Of a stretch of DNA of 64,000 bases, positions 46,911 through 58,566 are shown in pieces. Location: assembly GCF_023634655.1 (NCBI RefSeq), contig NZ_JAMKMS010000007.1, positions 186,001-250,000 on the forward strand, given 5' to 3'. Each line of letters starts with the position of its first letter. Within the stretch, counting starts at the first letter, position 1. The DNA comes from Vibrio methylphosphonaticus (GTDB lineage Bacteria > Pseudomonadota > Gammaproteobacteria > Enterobacterales > Vibrionaceae). The notes beneath the pieces are model-generated. The model did not search any database, was not told the origin of the DNA, and saw only the letters and a list, made by a program, of their open reading frames with translations. The position numbers and the translations under genes are program-made.

Positions 46911-48395
46911 TTAAGCTGTTTCAGCTTTACCTTGTGGTTTTTCTTCTTCCTCTGCTTCAATATCGCCTTTTCCTTTCGACTTCTTAATCACGTATGCCGT
47001 GATAGAAAGTGAACCTACGATGCCAAGGATAGTAGATAGCTGCATTGGCAGTCCAAAGCCAAGCGTGCTGTTATTGAGGATGAAAGTGATAACAACCGTT
47101 GTCATAAACATGGCCGGAACCGTCGTGACCCAGTGCAGCTTGTTGTGACGCAGTAAGTAAGCAGAAGCCGTCCACAGCATCATTACCGCTGTTGTTTGGT
47201 TAGCAAAGCCGAAGTAGCGCCAGATGATGCCGAAATCAACTTGAGTCAAGATGCCACCGATAACAAATAGTGGCAGTGCCATAAGAAGACGGTTACGCAG
47301 TGTCTTCTGTTCCATGTTGAAGTATTCAGCAAGGATAAGGCGGCTAGAACGGAAGGCAGTATCACCAGAGGTAATCGGCAAGATAACCACACCTAAGAAC
47401 GCTAGGATGCCACCAAATACTCCGAGTAGACCAAAGGAAGCACTGTAGACAACATTCCCTGGGCCACCGTTTTTCACTGCTTCTGCTAATGAATCGACTG
47501 AGCCAAAGAACGACAGCGCAAGTGCACACCAGATAAGCGCGATAATACCTTCACCAATCATTGCTCCGTAGAAAACAAAGCGACCATTCTTTTCATTTTC
47601 CATGCAGCGAGCCATTAATGGAGACTGTGTCGCGTGGAAGCCTGAAATAGCGCCACAAGCAATGGTAATGAATAGTGCTGGCCATAGTGGAAGATCATTC
47701 GGATTCATGTTGCTAAACATGTCGCTGATTTCAAAGTTGCCCATGACCGTGTGTTCACTCGACATCGCTACAGCCGTAATTAGACCGACTGACATAAAGA
47801 TAAGTAGCGCGCCAAACAGTGGGTAGAAGCGACCGATGATTTTATCAACCGGTACAATCGTCGCGACGATGTAATAAGCGAAAATGGCGATAACCATGGT
47901 TGTCATGCTCATTGACATATCAAACTGGTCGTTGACCAAGTTAGTGATCATGCCAGCAGGGGCAGAGACAAATACCACACCGACGAGTAATAGTAGGACA
48001 ATGGCAAAAATGTTCATAAAATGTTTGGCGCCATTGCCTAGGTATCGACCTGTGATAGTGGGTACGGAAGCGCCGCCGTTGCGAATGGATAGCATGCCAG
48101 AGAAGTAATCATGCACTGCGCCAGCAAAGATACAGCCAAGTACAATCCAAAGCATCGCAGCAGGACCATAAAGCGCGCCCATAATAGGACCAAATATTGG
48201 ACCTACACCCGCAATGTTGAGCAGTTGAACTAAGTAGACTTTTTTTGTCGACATTGGAACGTAATCTACGCCGTCCGCTTTGGTATGGGCAGGTGTTTGA
48301 CGATTTTCGTTAATGCCAAACACTTTCTCGATAAAAGCGCCGTAAAGAAAATAACCGCCAATCAGTGCGGCAACACAGGTTAAGAACCACAACAT
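46911..48395 (-). CDS. cstA: CstA/BtsT family peptide or pyruvate transporter
   Basis: This 494-residue polytopic protein shows the CstA signature around VYLVQLLNIAGVGPIFGPIM, GAVHDYFSGMLSIRNGG and SGFHATQSPLMARCMENE. It is shorter than E. coli CstA and BtsT (about 700 residues), a known shorter branch. E. coli BtsT imports pyruvate under the BtsS/BtsR system. The matching BtsS/BtsR-like genes lie 4 kb away here, and its upstream region carries an array of BtsR-type boxes. The substrate is not proven. The C-terminus is highly charged. Confidence 0.85.
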   Translation of the reverse strand: MLWFLTCVAALIGGYFLYGAFIEKVFGINENRQTPAHTKADGVDYVPMSTKKVYLVQLLNIAGVGPIFGPIMGALYGPAAMLWIVLGCIFAGAVHDYFSGMLSIRNGGASVPTITGRYLGNGAKHFMNIFAIVLLLLVGVVFVSAPAGMITNLVNDQFDMSMSMTTMVIAIFAYYIVATIVPVDKIIGRFYPLFGALLIFMSVGLITAVAMSSEHTVMGNFEISDMFSNMNPNDLPLWPALFITIACGAISGFHATQSPLMARCMENEKNGRFVFYGAMIGEGIIALIWCALALSFFGSVDSLAEAVKNGGPGNVVYSASFGLLGVFGGILAFLGVVILPITSGDTAFRSSRLILAEYFNMEQKTLRNRLLMALPLFVIGGILTQVDFGIIWRYFGFANQTTAVMMLWTASAYLLRHNKLHWVTTVPAMFMTTVVITFILNNSTLGFGLPMQLSTILGIVGSLSITAYVIKKSKGKGDIEAEEEEKPQGKAETA

Positions 48396-48439
48396 AGTTT
48401 GTTATCCTTTGTTTGTAATAGTATTAAAATCTGTAGGCG

Positions 48440-48445
48440 ATCATA
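48440..48445 (-). promoter_or_regulatory. Possible -10 element of the cstA-family gene
   Basis: TATGAT on the minus strand lies 45-50 bases ahead of the start codon and 36 bases downstream of the nearest repeat box. No good -35 is seen at 16-18 bases, as expected for an activator-dependent promoter. Confidence 0.35.
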
Positions 48446-48480
48446 GCGTGACTTGATGCTCGGCATTGGCTGTTATTGAC

Positions 48481-48569
48481 TGAGTGGTGTAATGGCTGAT
48501 TAAGTGGTCAATAGCTAGGTTAAGTGGTTTTATGATGGCGTAAGAGGTCAAAATATTAGGTAGAGCGGT
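48481..48569 (-). promoter_or_regulatory. Array of five BtsR/LytTR-type direct repeats
   Basis: On the plus strand: TGAGTGGT (48481), TAAGTGGT (48501), TAAGTGGT (48521), TAAGAGGT (48541) and AGAGCGGT (48562). The first four are exactly 20 bases apart. On the minus strand they read ACCACTCA/ACCACTTA, matching from memory the E. coli BtsR motif ACC(G/A)CT(C/T)A found as a direct repeat before btsT. The array lies 86-174 bases upstream of the cstA-family start. Confidence 0.7.
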
Positions 48570-48672
48570 CGTAGAGAAGCGTGAGTTGCATCACTAAAGC
48601 CCGTGAACAGTGGCTTTCTTGAGGGAATACTGGCATTGTGTCAGCATTCATATGTGATACAAAGGGATGACG

Positions 48673-49014
48673 ATGAAAGCCATTATTACTGTACTTGCAG
48701 GGCTATTACTATTTGGGTGTGCCAATGGTGTTGAAGAGCTCGCCAAGCAAGGAAGTTGGAATAAAATAGGGTATCAAGATGGTGTCAGAGGGCAGTTGCC
48801 TCGCACGTATTCTGCGTTACAAAAGCTAGGTCCTGCCGATCACGCTGAATATGAACGTGGCTATCAAATAGGCGTCATTGAGTTCTGTGATGCGGACTTT
48901 GCATATCAGATTGGTCTTTCTGGGCAGTATTATACCGGCGCTTGTGAAGGGCTTCCCGACGCACAGCGCTTTCGCATGGAGTGGCAGCGTGGTTGGAGCG
49001 AGTACTCGAATTAA
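48673..49014 (+). CDS. DUF2799 family lipoprotein
   Basis: The protein has 113 residues from the ATG at 48673, seven bases after AAAGGG; an ATG at 48667 sits too close to that site. Lipobox LLLFGCAN, with acylated cysteine near residue 16. The mature part has DUF2799 features: YQDGVRGQLPRTYSAL, YERGYQIGVIEFC, a conserved pair of cysteines and WQRGWSEY. It is a putative outer-membrane lipoprotein of unknown function, divergent from the cstA-family gene. Confidence 0.82.
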   Translation: MKAIITVLAGLLLFGCANGVEELAKQGSWNKIGYQDGVRGQLPRTYSALQKLGPADHAEYERGYQIGVIEFCDADFAYQIGLSGQYYTGACEGLPDAQRFRMEWQRGWSEYSN

Positions 49015-49050
49015 GCTTTTATTTGAGTTATGCCTCTATTGGAGCTAAGC

Positions 49051-49108
49051 CTCAAGTGCAGAAAGAATAATGGGACCGAACGGTCCTATTATTCTTTCTG
49101 CACTTGAG
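49051..49108. repeat. Long inverted repeat, 27-bp arms, 4-base loop
   Basis: The left arm is 49051-49077 and the right arm 49082-49108, with loop GAAC; all 27 pairs form, one as G-U. The centre reads GGACCGAACGGTCC. It lies between the convergent DUF2799 and murQ genes, with no T run after either arm. It may still stop transcription from both sides, or form a cruciform. Confidence 0.9.
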
Positions 49109-49138
49109 CGTATAAGCTGGCTTGAAGTGGGGTTCTTA

Positions 49139-51216
<2,078 letters not shown>

Positions 51217-51344
51217 CGCGATATACTCCTTGCTATCTGGTGCGAAAACTCAGTCGTTACTTAGCGATAGTCATTGTAAATCAAAAATAAACGGAATAAT
51301 CTTTTCGCACCCCTATTTGATAATAAAATTGCAGAGGACAACTA

Positions 51345-52331
51345 ATGGGACCGTTATGGCTAGATGTAGAAGGTTTTGAACTGAGCGCGGAAGATCGCGA
51401 GGTTTTAGAGCACCCAACGGTTGGAGGTTTGATCCTGTTTTCTCGCAATTATCATGACTCAGAGCAGCTCATTGAGCTAACTCGTCAAATACGAGCAGCA
51501 GCGAAAAAGCCGATTATTATTGGTGTTGATCAAGAAGGGGGGCGTGTACAGCGTTTTCGAGAAGGGTTTACGCTGCTCCCTGCCGCGCAGCGTTATGCTG
51601 AGTTAGGTGATGAAAAACTTGCCAGACAAGCAGGGTGGTTAATGGCAGCAGAGCTCGTTGCCCACGACATCGATTTGAGCTTTGCTCCGGTATTGGATCA
51701 AGGGCATGCCTGTAAAGCCATCGGTAACCGTGCGTTTGGTGAAGATATTGCGAGTATTGTGCGCTTTAGTAGTGCATTTATGTCTGGTATGAAACAGGCT
51801 GGTATGGCGACAACAGGCAAACACTTCCCGGGTCATGGTGGTGTGATTGCTGATTCGCATTTGGAAACGCCGTATGACGAACGAACTGACTTGTTTGAAA
51901 AAGATATCTTAATATTCAAACAGCAAATCCAAGCAGGGCTGCTTGATGCGATGATGCCAGCCCATGTTGTTTATCCTCATTACGATGAGCATCCTGCAAG
52001 TGGTTCGCCTTATTGGCTGAAAACGGTGTTAAAAGAGCAAATGAATTTTAACGGCATTGTTTTTTCTGATGATTTGTCGATGGAAGGCGCAGCCATAATG
52101 GGTGGCCCTGCCGAAAGAGCGTTGCGATCAATGCAAGCGGGGTGCGATATGCTCCTCATGTGTAATAACCGACAATCAGCCGCAGAGGTATTGGATAACT
52201 TACCAATCACGGCAGTACCCAAAGCGCAGGTGATGCTTCGTAAGCAAAACTACCGCTTATCTGAACTACTTAAATCAGAGCAATGGAAAAGCGCCAACGA
52301 TAAGGTCAGCCGAGCGCTGAATGCAGACTAG
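51345..52331 (+). CDS. nagZ: NagZ beta-N-acetylhexosaminidase
   Basis: This 328-residue GH3 enzyme is cytosolic. It removes GlcNAc from anhydro-muropeptides, making the AnhMurNAc used by AnmK. Motifs: [17 protein letters not shown], then the NagZ catalytic loop [20 protein letters not shown] (general acid H within GHG region), and the nucleophile in [12 protein letters not shown]. It is divergent from anmK. Confidence 0.95.
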   Translation: MGPLWLDVEGFELSAEDREVLEHPTVGGLILFSRNYHDSEQLIELTRQIRAAAKKPIIIGVDQEGGRVQRFREGFTLLPAAQRYAELGDEKLARQAGWLMAAELVAHDIDLSFAPVLDQGHACKAIGNRAFGEDIASIVRFSSAFMSGMKQAGMATTGKHFPGHGGVIADSHLETPYDERTDLFEKDILIFKQQIQAGLLDAMMPAHVVYPHYDEHPASGSPYWLKTVLKEQMNFNGIVFSDDLSMEGAAIMGGPAERALRSMQAGCDMLLMCNNRQSAAEVLDNLPITAVPKAQVMLRKQNYRLSELLKSEQWKSANDKVSRALNAD

Positions 52332-52390
52332 CTGGATTCAGAAAGATAGGGCATGAGTACTTGAAAGCTCAATCGTTGAGGGGGGTAGGT

Positions 52391-52426
52391 TTTTGGGGCA
52401 TCGTAACAAATACGCATGCCCCAAAA
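52391..52426. other. Hairpin with reversed A/T polarity after nagZ
   Basis: TTTTGGGGCAT and ATGCCCCAAAA with inner CGTA/TACG pairs form a strong stem. The T run is on the 5' side, so on neither strand does a U-tract follow. It is not a classic terminator. Confidence 0.6.
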
Positions 52427-52434
52427 GTAGATGA

Positions 52435-53160
52435 CTAATGAAACCCTAAGGTTTCTTTTAGGGTTTTTAGGTAGCGCCGACTGACAGGAACAGAAAAGCC
52501 ACTATGGGTGATAATTTCAGCCAATCCATGTTCTAACAGTTTGATCTCTTTTATACTTTTCACGTTGATAAGATATTGACGGTGGCAACGTAATAGCGGT
52601 GTTTTTTCTTCGAGTACTTTTAATGACAGTTGACTATTGGCTTGTTGTGTCGCGGTCTTTACTTGGACCCCGGCAATGTCGCTAAACGCGCATTCGACTT
52701 CTAACGTCGGAATAATGACGATTCGGTTGTGTCCAATACAAGGGAGCTGATCTAGCGTCGCAGGCGCCATAGACTGAACGAGGTCGTGAGTCCTTTGCTC
52801 TTGTTTGAGTAATCGATTGACGGTTTTGTTGAGCCGGGCCGGATCAATCGGTTTAAGCAGATAATCAAAAGCATTGTCTTCAAATGCTTGTACCGCATAT
52901 TGGTCATAGGCGGTGACGAAAACCACGTTAGGCATGGAGTCAGGATCTAACATACCTAGCAACTCTATACCGGTAATCTGTGGCATCTGTATGTCTAAAA
53001 AGACAACATCAGGCTTAAGGCTATTGATTTTTTTCAGCCCTTCAATGGCATTGCTAGCTTGATCAATCACGTTAATGCCTTCCATATCGGCCAACAGCTC
53101 CATAAGCTCTTCGCGGGCAAAGCATTCATCATCAATAATTAAAGCAGTCATAGTCGTCAT
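52435..53160 (-). CDS. btsR: LytTR-type response regulator (BtsR-like)
   Basis: The protein has 241 residues. Receiver domain (about 4-120) with phosphoacceptor D56 in DVVFLDIQMPQITGIELL, the switch TAYDQYAVQAFE and the KPID lysine. The LytTR DNA-binding domain is C-terminal (about 140-240; TPLLRCHRQYLINVKSIKEI). Its start overlaps the kinase gene stop (ATGA-like, 53157-53160). It resembles E. coli BtsR/YehT, and its likely targets include the cstA-family gene. Confidence 0.88.
   Translation of the reverse strand: MTTMTALIIDDECFAREELMELLADMEGINVIDQASNAIEGLKKINSLKPDVVFLDIQMPQITGIELLGMLDPDSMPNVVFVTAYDQYAVQAFEDNAFDYLLKPIDPARLNKTVNRLLKQEQRTHDLVQSMAPATLDQLPCIGHNRIVIIPTLEVECAFSDIAGVQVKTATQQANSQLSLKVLEEKTPLLRCHRQYLINVKSIKEIKLLEHGLAEIITHSGFSVPVSRRYLKTLKETLGFH
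52441..52469 (+). terminator. nagZ terminator inside the end of the response regulator gene
   Basis: AAACCCTAA and TTAGGGTTT pair, then T's follow on the plus strand. The arms lie within the last codons of the convergent response regulator gene. Confidence 0.55.
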
Positions 53161-54860
53161 GAGGTCACAGTGTTCCTTGTGTGAACGTGATTTTCTTGCG
53201 CGGGAATAATAAAGCTCATTCGAGTGTAGGTGTTTTTTTCTACCTCAATTTTTAGCGCTGCGTCACGACCAAATTTGTTACTCAACCGTTTATCGACGAT
53301 TTGCATACCTAGTCCCTCATGACCAGTTTTAGGCGTGCAAAACGTACCCGCATTATCTTCAACAATAATGCGATGCCCTGTCTCGGACTTCTCACTATAA
53401 ATTCGTACGCTGCCCCCTTCTATTTTAGTGGAAATACCATGTTTGATGGCATTCTCCACGAGTGGTTGCAGGGTAAAACTTGGGACTTTTCGTTCAAGCA
53501 ACGACGGTTCAATATCAATGTCAACGCTCAGTCTGTCGGTAAATCGAGCTTTTTCTATTGTTAGGTAGGCATTGACGTGCGCGAGTTCATCGTGCAGTGA
53601 TACGGTCTCTATATTCTGCTTAAGGTTACTGCGGAAAAACTGAGAGAGGTGCTGAATCAGACTACGTGCTTTGTCTGGATCTCGACGAGTGATGGCACTA
53701 ATGGTATTTAGGGCATTAAATAAGAAATGAGGATTGACCTGCGCATGAAGCAGTTTGATCTCAGATTGGTTTAGCAAGGTCTGTTTATGAATATATTCAC
53801 CGTGAAGAATTTGGCTCGACAGAAGTTGTGCAATACCTTCCGCCATCGACATATTTATGGTCGAAAACAGCTTCCGCTTCGGCTCGTACAGCTTAATGGT
53901 TCCAATGACTTTGTTGCCTGTACGCAAAGGAATAATGAGGGCAGAGCCGAGTTTGCAATCTTGGGATATGGAACATTGGTAAGCGTTGTCTTTGCCATCT
54001 AGGTAGATAATGCGATTGTCGCTAATGGAATCCAATGTGCTCTGAGACGAGATTGGTCTGTTGAGTTTATGGTGGTCATCACCAATGCCCACGAAGGCGA
54101 GAATTTTATCATTATCTGTTATTGCGACTGCGCCGACTTTTGTTTCTTCATAGATAATACGAGCAATTTTACTGGCATTATCAGAGTTAAAACCATGCAC
54201 TAATATACCAACGGAACGTTCTGCGATGTTTAAAGCGCGTCGAGAAAATGTTGCTGAGTATTCTTCAAAGATGGTTTTGCGATCCTGAAGAATACTCATA
54301 AAGAGTGCAGCGCCAATGGAATTGGCAATGATCATCGGTGCGGCGATGTCGCCAACAAGTGACGCTGCTTGGTCGAAAGGCTTGGCGACCGCGAGAATAA
54401 TCAGCATCTGAATGATTTCGGCGCTAAACGTCACATAGAGAACCACGAGCGGATTAAACAGCGCTTCTTTTTTCGACTTCTTAATGAAATAGAGATGCAC
54501 CATACCACCAATCAATCCTTCTGCTGTCGTTGATATCGTGCAGGCAAGGTCGGTAAAACCACCCAAGGTGTAACGATGTATTCCTCCAGTTAACCCTACC
54601 GCAAGCCCAACAAGGGGGCCACCAAACAAACCGCCCATGACAGCTCCGATGGCTCGAGTATTTGCAATGGCATCGTTAATCTGTAGGCCAAAATAGGTAC
54701 CTAATATACAAAATGAAGAGAATAAAACATAAATACCAAATTTATGGCTTAAGCGACTCGATAAGCTAAATAGTGGAATGAAAATAGGGGTTTTGCTCAG
54801 CATGTATGCAAGCATGAGATAAACACACATCTGTTGAAGTAAAGAGAGGATTAAGTCCAT
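53157..54860 (-). CDS. btsS: LytS-type sensor kinase (BtsS-like)
   Basis: This 567-residue sensor opens with a 5TM-LYT membrane domain (about 1-195), then a GAF domain (about 215-345), and a His_kinase (about 360-450) with HAQVNPHFLFNALNTISAIT holding the phosphorylated histidine. An HATPase domain ends it (LVENAIKHGIS). The N-terminal LQQMCVYLMLAYMLSKTPIF and DAIANTRAIGAVMGGLFGGP closely match E. coli BtsS, a high-affinity pyruvate receptor. So extracellular pyruvate is the probable signal. Confidence 0.9.
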   Translation of the reverse strand: MDLILSLLQQMCVYLMLAYMLSKTPIFIPLFSLSSRLSHKFGIYVLFSSFCILGTYFGLQINDAIANTRAIGAVMGGLFGGPLVGLAVGLTGGIHRYTLGGFTDLACTISTTAEGLIGGMVHLYFIKKSKKEALFNPLVVLYVTFSAEIIQMLIILAVAKPFDQAASLVGDIAAPMIIANSIGAALFMSILQDRKTIFEEYSATFSRRALNIAERSVGILVHGFNSDNASKIARIIYEETKVGAVAITDNDKILAFVGIGDDHHKLNRPISSQSTLDSISDNRIIYLDGKDNAYQCSISQDCKLGSALIIPLRTGNKVIGTIKLYEPKRKLFSTINMSMAEGIAQLLSSQILHGEYIHKQTLLNQSEIKLLHAQVNPHFLFNALNTISAITRRDPDKARSLIQHLSQFFRSNLKQNIETVSLHDELAHVNAYLTIEKARFTDRLSVDIDIEPSLLERKVPSFTLQPLVENAIKHGISTKIEGGSVRIYSEKSETGHRIIVEDNAGTFCTPKTGHEGLGMQIVDKRLSNKFGRDAALKIEVEKNTYTRMSFIIPAQENHVHTRNTVTS

Positions 54861-54971
54861 CGGATGCTACCTATAGTTCAAGTATTGCTATTGTATACCG
54901 AAATGATGGAGGAGGAGCGATTCTTGTTGGAGTCGGCTTGCCGTATAAAGCGTTCTGAATGAACGATTGGG

Positions 54972-55012
54972 TGTAAAGTAATATTTACATTGATTGTTTT
55001 TTAAAGTTTACA
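54972..55012 (+). promoter_or_regulatory. Two TyrR boxes upstream of aroF
   Basis: A perfect strong box TGTAAAGTAATATTTACA (54972-54989) is followed 5 bases on by a weak box TGTTTTTTAAAGTTTACA (54995-55012). TyrR consensus is TGTAAA-N6-TTTACA. A third degenerate element (55083-55100) lies in the leader. Confidence 0.85.
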
Positions 55013-55013
55013 C

Positions 55014-55041
55014 TTGCATGTCATTTAGATTTTAGTATATT
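55014..55041 (+). promoter_or_regulatory. Core promoter of aroF-tyrA
   Basis: -35 TTGCAT (55014-55019), 16-base spacer, -10 TATATT (55036-55041). The TyrR boxes abut the -35, a repression layout. Confidence 0.55.
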
Positions 55042-55109
55042 AGGTTTCATTGGCTGACAGGGTCAGCATCTTACAAGTTAGATGTAAATTTTTTTGTACG
55101 GGTAGAGTT

Positions 55110-56183
55110 ATGAAGAAGAGTGAATTAAGTAATATCAACATTAGCGATGAACAGGTACTCATCACGCCAGAAGCACTGAAAGAAAAGTTGCCACTCAGTG
55201 AGAAAGCGAGAAAGTTCATTCAAGAATCGCGAGATGCCATCGCCGATATTATTCATAAGCGCGATCACAGATTGTTAGTCGTTTGTGGTCCGTGCTCCAT
55301 TCATGATATCGATGCTGCCAAAGAATACGCTAAACGCCTCAAGGCTCTCTCTGCCGAGCTTAATGACCAATTATACATTGTGATGCGCGTGTATTTTGAA
55401 AAGCCTCGTACTACTGTTGGTTGGAAAGGCCTGATCAATGACCCGCAATTGGATGGGACATTTGATATTGAGCACGGATTGCATGTGGGTCGAGAGCTTT
55501 TGACCGATCTTGTGGAAATGGATATTCCTCTGGCAACGGAAGCATTAGATCCTATCAGCCCGCAATACCTAGCGGACACATTCTCATGGGCAGCGATAGG
55601 TGCACGTACCACAGAATCTCAAACTCACCGTGAAATGGCCAGCGGTCTATCTATGCCGATAGGTTTTAAAAACGGGACTGATGGTAGCTTGTCGACGGCA
55701 ATCAATGCGATGCAAGCTGCGTCTTCTAGCCATCGTTTTATGGGTATTAACCGTGAAGGGCAAGTTGCTTTACTGACCACACAAGGTAATGCGGATGGTC
55801 ACGTTATATTGCGAGGTGGTAAGCAGACGAACTACGATTCAGTTTCTGTTAATGAGTGTGAGCAAGAGCTCGCTAAACACAATCTAGACGCATCACTAAT
55901 GGTGGATTGCAGTCATGCTAATTCACGTAAAGATTACCGTCGTCAGCCATTGGTGGCAGAAGATGTCATCCATCAAATACGAGAAGGGAATAAATCGATT
56001 ATTGGTCTGATGATTGAGAGTCATATCAATGAAGGTAATCAGAGTTCAGATATACCGTTAAGTGAGATGCAATATGGCGTTTCTATCACCGACGCGTGTA
56101 TCAATTGGGATGCAACTGAGGCACTATTACGCCATGCTCACAAAGAGCTTGTCCCATTCTTGGAAAATCGTGTTAAGGAATAA
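55110..56183 (+). CDS. aroF: DAHP synthase, AroF-like
   Basis: The protein has 357 residues from the ATG at 55110; the frame open to 55050 is a non-coding extension through the promoter region. It makes DAHP from PEP and erythrose 4-phosphate, first step to aromatic amino acids. [58 protein letters not shown] and [15 protein letters not shown] mark the active and metal sites. It is paired with tyrA and preceded by TyrR boxes, so it is the tyrosine-regulated isoenzyme. Confidence 0.93.
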   Translation: MKKSELSNINISDEQVLITPEALKEKLPLSEKARKFIQESRDAIADIIHKRDHRLLVVCGPCSIHDIDAAKEYAKRLKALSAELNDQLYIVMRVYFEKPRTTVGWKGLINDPQLDGTFDIEHGLHVGRELLTDLVEMDIPLATEALDPISPQYLADTFSWAAIGARTTESQTHREMASGLSMPIGFKNGTDGSLSTAINAMQAASSSHRFMGINREGQVALLTTQGNADGHVILRGGKQTNYDSVSVNECEQELAKHNLDASLMVDCSHANSRKDYRRQPLVAEDVIHQIREGNKSIIGLMIESHINEGNQSSDIPLSEMQYGVSITDACINWDATEALLRHAHKELVPFLENRVKE

Positions 56184-56191
56184 TCGTATCC

Positions 56192-57319
56192 ATGTCTGCT
56201 GAATTGACCCCACTTCGTAACAAAATTGATGAAGTTGATAAGAAGATGCTTGAGCTGTTGGCCCAGCGCCTTTCTCTTGTTGAGCAAGTTGGTGAAGTAA
56301 AAAGCCAACATGGTTTGCCGATTTATGCCCCGGACCGGGAAGCGGCGATGTTGGCTTCGCGTCGAGCGGAAGCGGAGAAGGTGGGTGTACCACCACAACT
56401 TATCGAAGATATTCTGCGTCGTACGATGCGAGAATCTTATGCGAGTGAAAAAGACTCTGGATTTAAATGCTTGAACCCAGAGCTGCGTTCAGTGGTGATT
56501 GTGGGTGGTAACGGTCAGCTGGGTGGTTTGTTTGGTAAAATGTTTGCCCTATCGGGTTATCAAGTAAAGATCCTAGGAAGTCAGGACTGGGATCGTGCTG
56601 ATGAGATACTTGAAGATGCTGGGCTGGTGGTGGTGACGGTACCAATTCACTTGACGGAAGGGGTGATTGAAAAACTTTCTAACTTACCTAAAGATTGCAT
56701 CTTATGTGACTTAACGTCAGTGAAAAAACGCCCGTTGACGACAATGCTACGGGTGCATCAAGGGCCGGTTGTCGGTTTACACCCAATGTTTGGTCCAGAT
56801 GTACCGAGCATGGCGAAGCAGGTGATTGTATACAGTGACGGTCGTGGTGAAGAACAATACCAATGGCTACTTCAGCAGTTTAAAATCTGGGGAGCGAGCT
56901 TGTGTCAGATGGAAGCGGATAAGCATGATAATGGCATGACGTTAATTCAAGCTCTTCGTCACTTTACCTCGTTTGCTTACGGGCTCCATCTGAGTAAAGA
57001 AAATCCAGACTTAGATACCTTAGTGACATTGAGTTCACCAATTTACCGTCTCGAATTAGCGATGGTCGGTAGGCTCTTTGCACAAGACCCTAATCTGTAC
57101 GGTGACATCATTCTCTCGTCGGAAGAGAACATCGCGATGATTAAGCGTTTCCACCAGCAATTCGGTGACGCGTTAACATTGTTAGACAACAAAGATAAGG
57201 CGGGTTTTGTTTCGCAGTTTGAGCAAGTGAGTGAGTGGTTTGGTGATTATTCTCAGCAATTTATGTCAGAGAGTCAGAACCTGCTTAAACAAGCCAATGA
57301 TGCGATTCATCGAACGTAA
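56192..57319 (+). CDS. tyrA: TyrA chorismate mutase/prephenate dehydrogenase
   Basis: This 375-residue bifunctional enzyme has an AroQ-type mutase (about 1-90; [20 protein letters not shown]) and a prephenate dehydrogenase with the NAD motif [18 protein letters not shown] (about 99-116) and GLHPMFGPD. It makes 4-hydroxyphenylpyruvate toward tyrosine. It starts 8 bases after aroF and shares its TyrR control. Confidence 0.96.
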   Translation: MSAELTPLRNKIDEVDKKMLELLAQRLSLVEQVGEVKSQHGLPIYAPDREAAMLASRRAEAEKVGVPPQLIEDILRRTMRESYASEKDSGFKCLNPELRSVVIVGGNGQLGGLFGKMFALSGYQVKILGSQDWDRADEILEDAGLVVVTVPIHLTEGVIEKLSNLPKDCILCDLTSVKKRPLTTMLRVHQGPVVGLHPMFGPDVPSMAKQVIVYSDGRGEEQYQWLLQQFKIWGASLCQMEADKHDNGMTLIQALRHFTSFAYGLHLSKENPDLDTLVTLSSPIYRLELAMVGRLFAQDPNLYGDIILSSEENIAMIKRFHQQFGDALTLLDNKDKAGFVSQFEQVSEWFGDYSQQFMSESQNLLKQANDAIHRT

Positions 57320-57349
57320 TTACTGACAAATCAGAACTAAATTGAATAC

Positions 57350-57380
57350 TAAAAAACGCAGCGTAAGCTGCGTTTTTTAG
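57350..57380. terminator. tyrA terminator
   Basis: AAAAAACGCAGC and GCTGCGTTTTTT around GTAA; it also suits the convergent M23 gene. Confidence 0.93.
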
Positions 57381-57409
57381 TGTTTATAATCGTGTGAGAT
57401 AGCTAAACG

Positions 57410-58417
57410 TTAATGCGTATGTTCTTCTTCTGGTGAAGATTCTTCGTTACCTGCGGTTTTCATAGAGGCGTCGACATAAGGCGCATTGGTTAAGTTTATT
57501 TGCAGTTTTACCACACTGGTGATCAAATCGACGAGTGGTGCCCACTGGACTTTTTTCTCTTTTTCAAAAACATAGTCAAAGTTCTCAGGGCTCCAGTCCA
57601 TTAGGTACTGTGGATTAAGCGTGCGTCCTAGAAAACGGACTTCATAATGCAGATGCGGTCCAGTAGAGTTACCACTATTGCCACATTGTGCGATAACGTC
57701 CCCTTTGCGAATAAATTGTCCACTCTTAGCTTTAAATCTATTTAGATGAGCATAAGAGCTCATGAAACCAAAAGCGTGGCGAATGGTCATGTAGTTGCCA
57801 TAGCCTTTTTGGCTTGGCCGAACCGTTTCCACGACACCATCGGCAGGCGCCAGGATTTGTTCACCGGTTTTACAGGTCAGATCAATGCCGGCGTGTAATT
57901 GTCTTTTTCCAGAGATAGGGTTAGTTCGATGCCCATACGATGAAGAGATGCGTTGGTAAGTGACTGGGCTATCATTTGGGATAAGCCTAAACATGGTCGC
58001 GCGCACGGCAGAATCAATAGCGGCGGCATCAATTCGCTGTTCCAGTGGCATTTCAGCGTCGTATAGCTCTTCATCGACAAGACCGAGCACTGCCTCTACA
58101 TCATTGACGCGTTTACCAAGCAATTGAAGCTCATCACGTTTCTCTTCAAGATCTTGAGACAAGTCATGAGTAACGTTGACTTGTTCTTCCAGCTTTGCTT
58201 CCAATAGAGCATTTTTTGATTGCAGATCGGAGACGGTTACTTCAGTGGAAGTTAACTCGACCTGAGATTGCTGGTATGAATAGCTCACCAGACCAAAAGC
58301 AACGGGAAAAGCGGCGGCTATTAGGATCGCGGTGTAGGTTCGCTTTCTTCCTAGACGTAGCGTTTTCTTACTCTTTCCCTGAGTTGTTGGTATAACAACC
58401 TTAATTTTATTTGGCAT
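57410..58417 (-). CDS. M23 family membrane-anchored endopeptidase
   Basis: This 335-residue protein has a cytoplasmic basic start, one membrane helix (about 30-48), a coiled coil (about 55-115) and a LytM/M23 domain (about 155-275). The zinc ligands are in LHAGIDLTC (H-x3-D) and GPHLHYEVRF (H-x-H). It likely cuts peptidoglycan crosslinks in the periplasm, or regulates other hydrolases. It has a histidine-containing acidic C-terminus (SPEEEHTH). It is convergent with tyrA. Confidence 0.9.
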   Translation of the reverse strand: MPNKIKVVIPTTQGKSKKTLRLGRKRTYTAILIAAAFPVAFGLVSYSYQQSQVELTSTEVTVSDLQSKNALLEAKLEEQVNVTHDLSQDLEEKRDELQLLGKRVNDVEAVLGLVDEELYDAEMPLEQRIDAAAIDSAVRATMFRLIPNDSPVTYQRISSSYGHRTNPISGKRQLHAGIDLTCKTGEQILAPADGVVETVRPSQKGYGNYMTIRHAFGFMSSYAHLNRFKAKSGQFIRKGDVIAQCGNSGNSTGPHLHYEVRFLGRTLNPQYLMDWSPENFDYVFEKEKKVQWAPLVDLITSVVKLQINLTNAPYVDASMKTAGNEESSPEEEHTH

Positions 58418-58498
58418 GATGATTTAAATTTGATTTGTCAGGATCGGATGAGTTTATTGAATTTTTTGTTAATTATGGCCAGTTCGGAAGGCGAATCA

Positions 58499-58531
58499 CA
58501 AAAAAAACAGGCCGCTATTATTAGCGGCCTG
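58499..58531 (-). terminator. ettA terminator
   Basis: CAGGCCGCTA and TAGCGGCCTG around TTAT; on the minus strand it runs into eight T. Confidence 0.93.
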
Positions 58532-58566
58532 GAGTAAAAACACAAGTTTATCTCAAATTCGAATGA

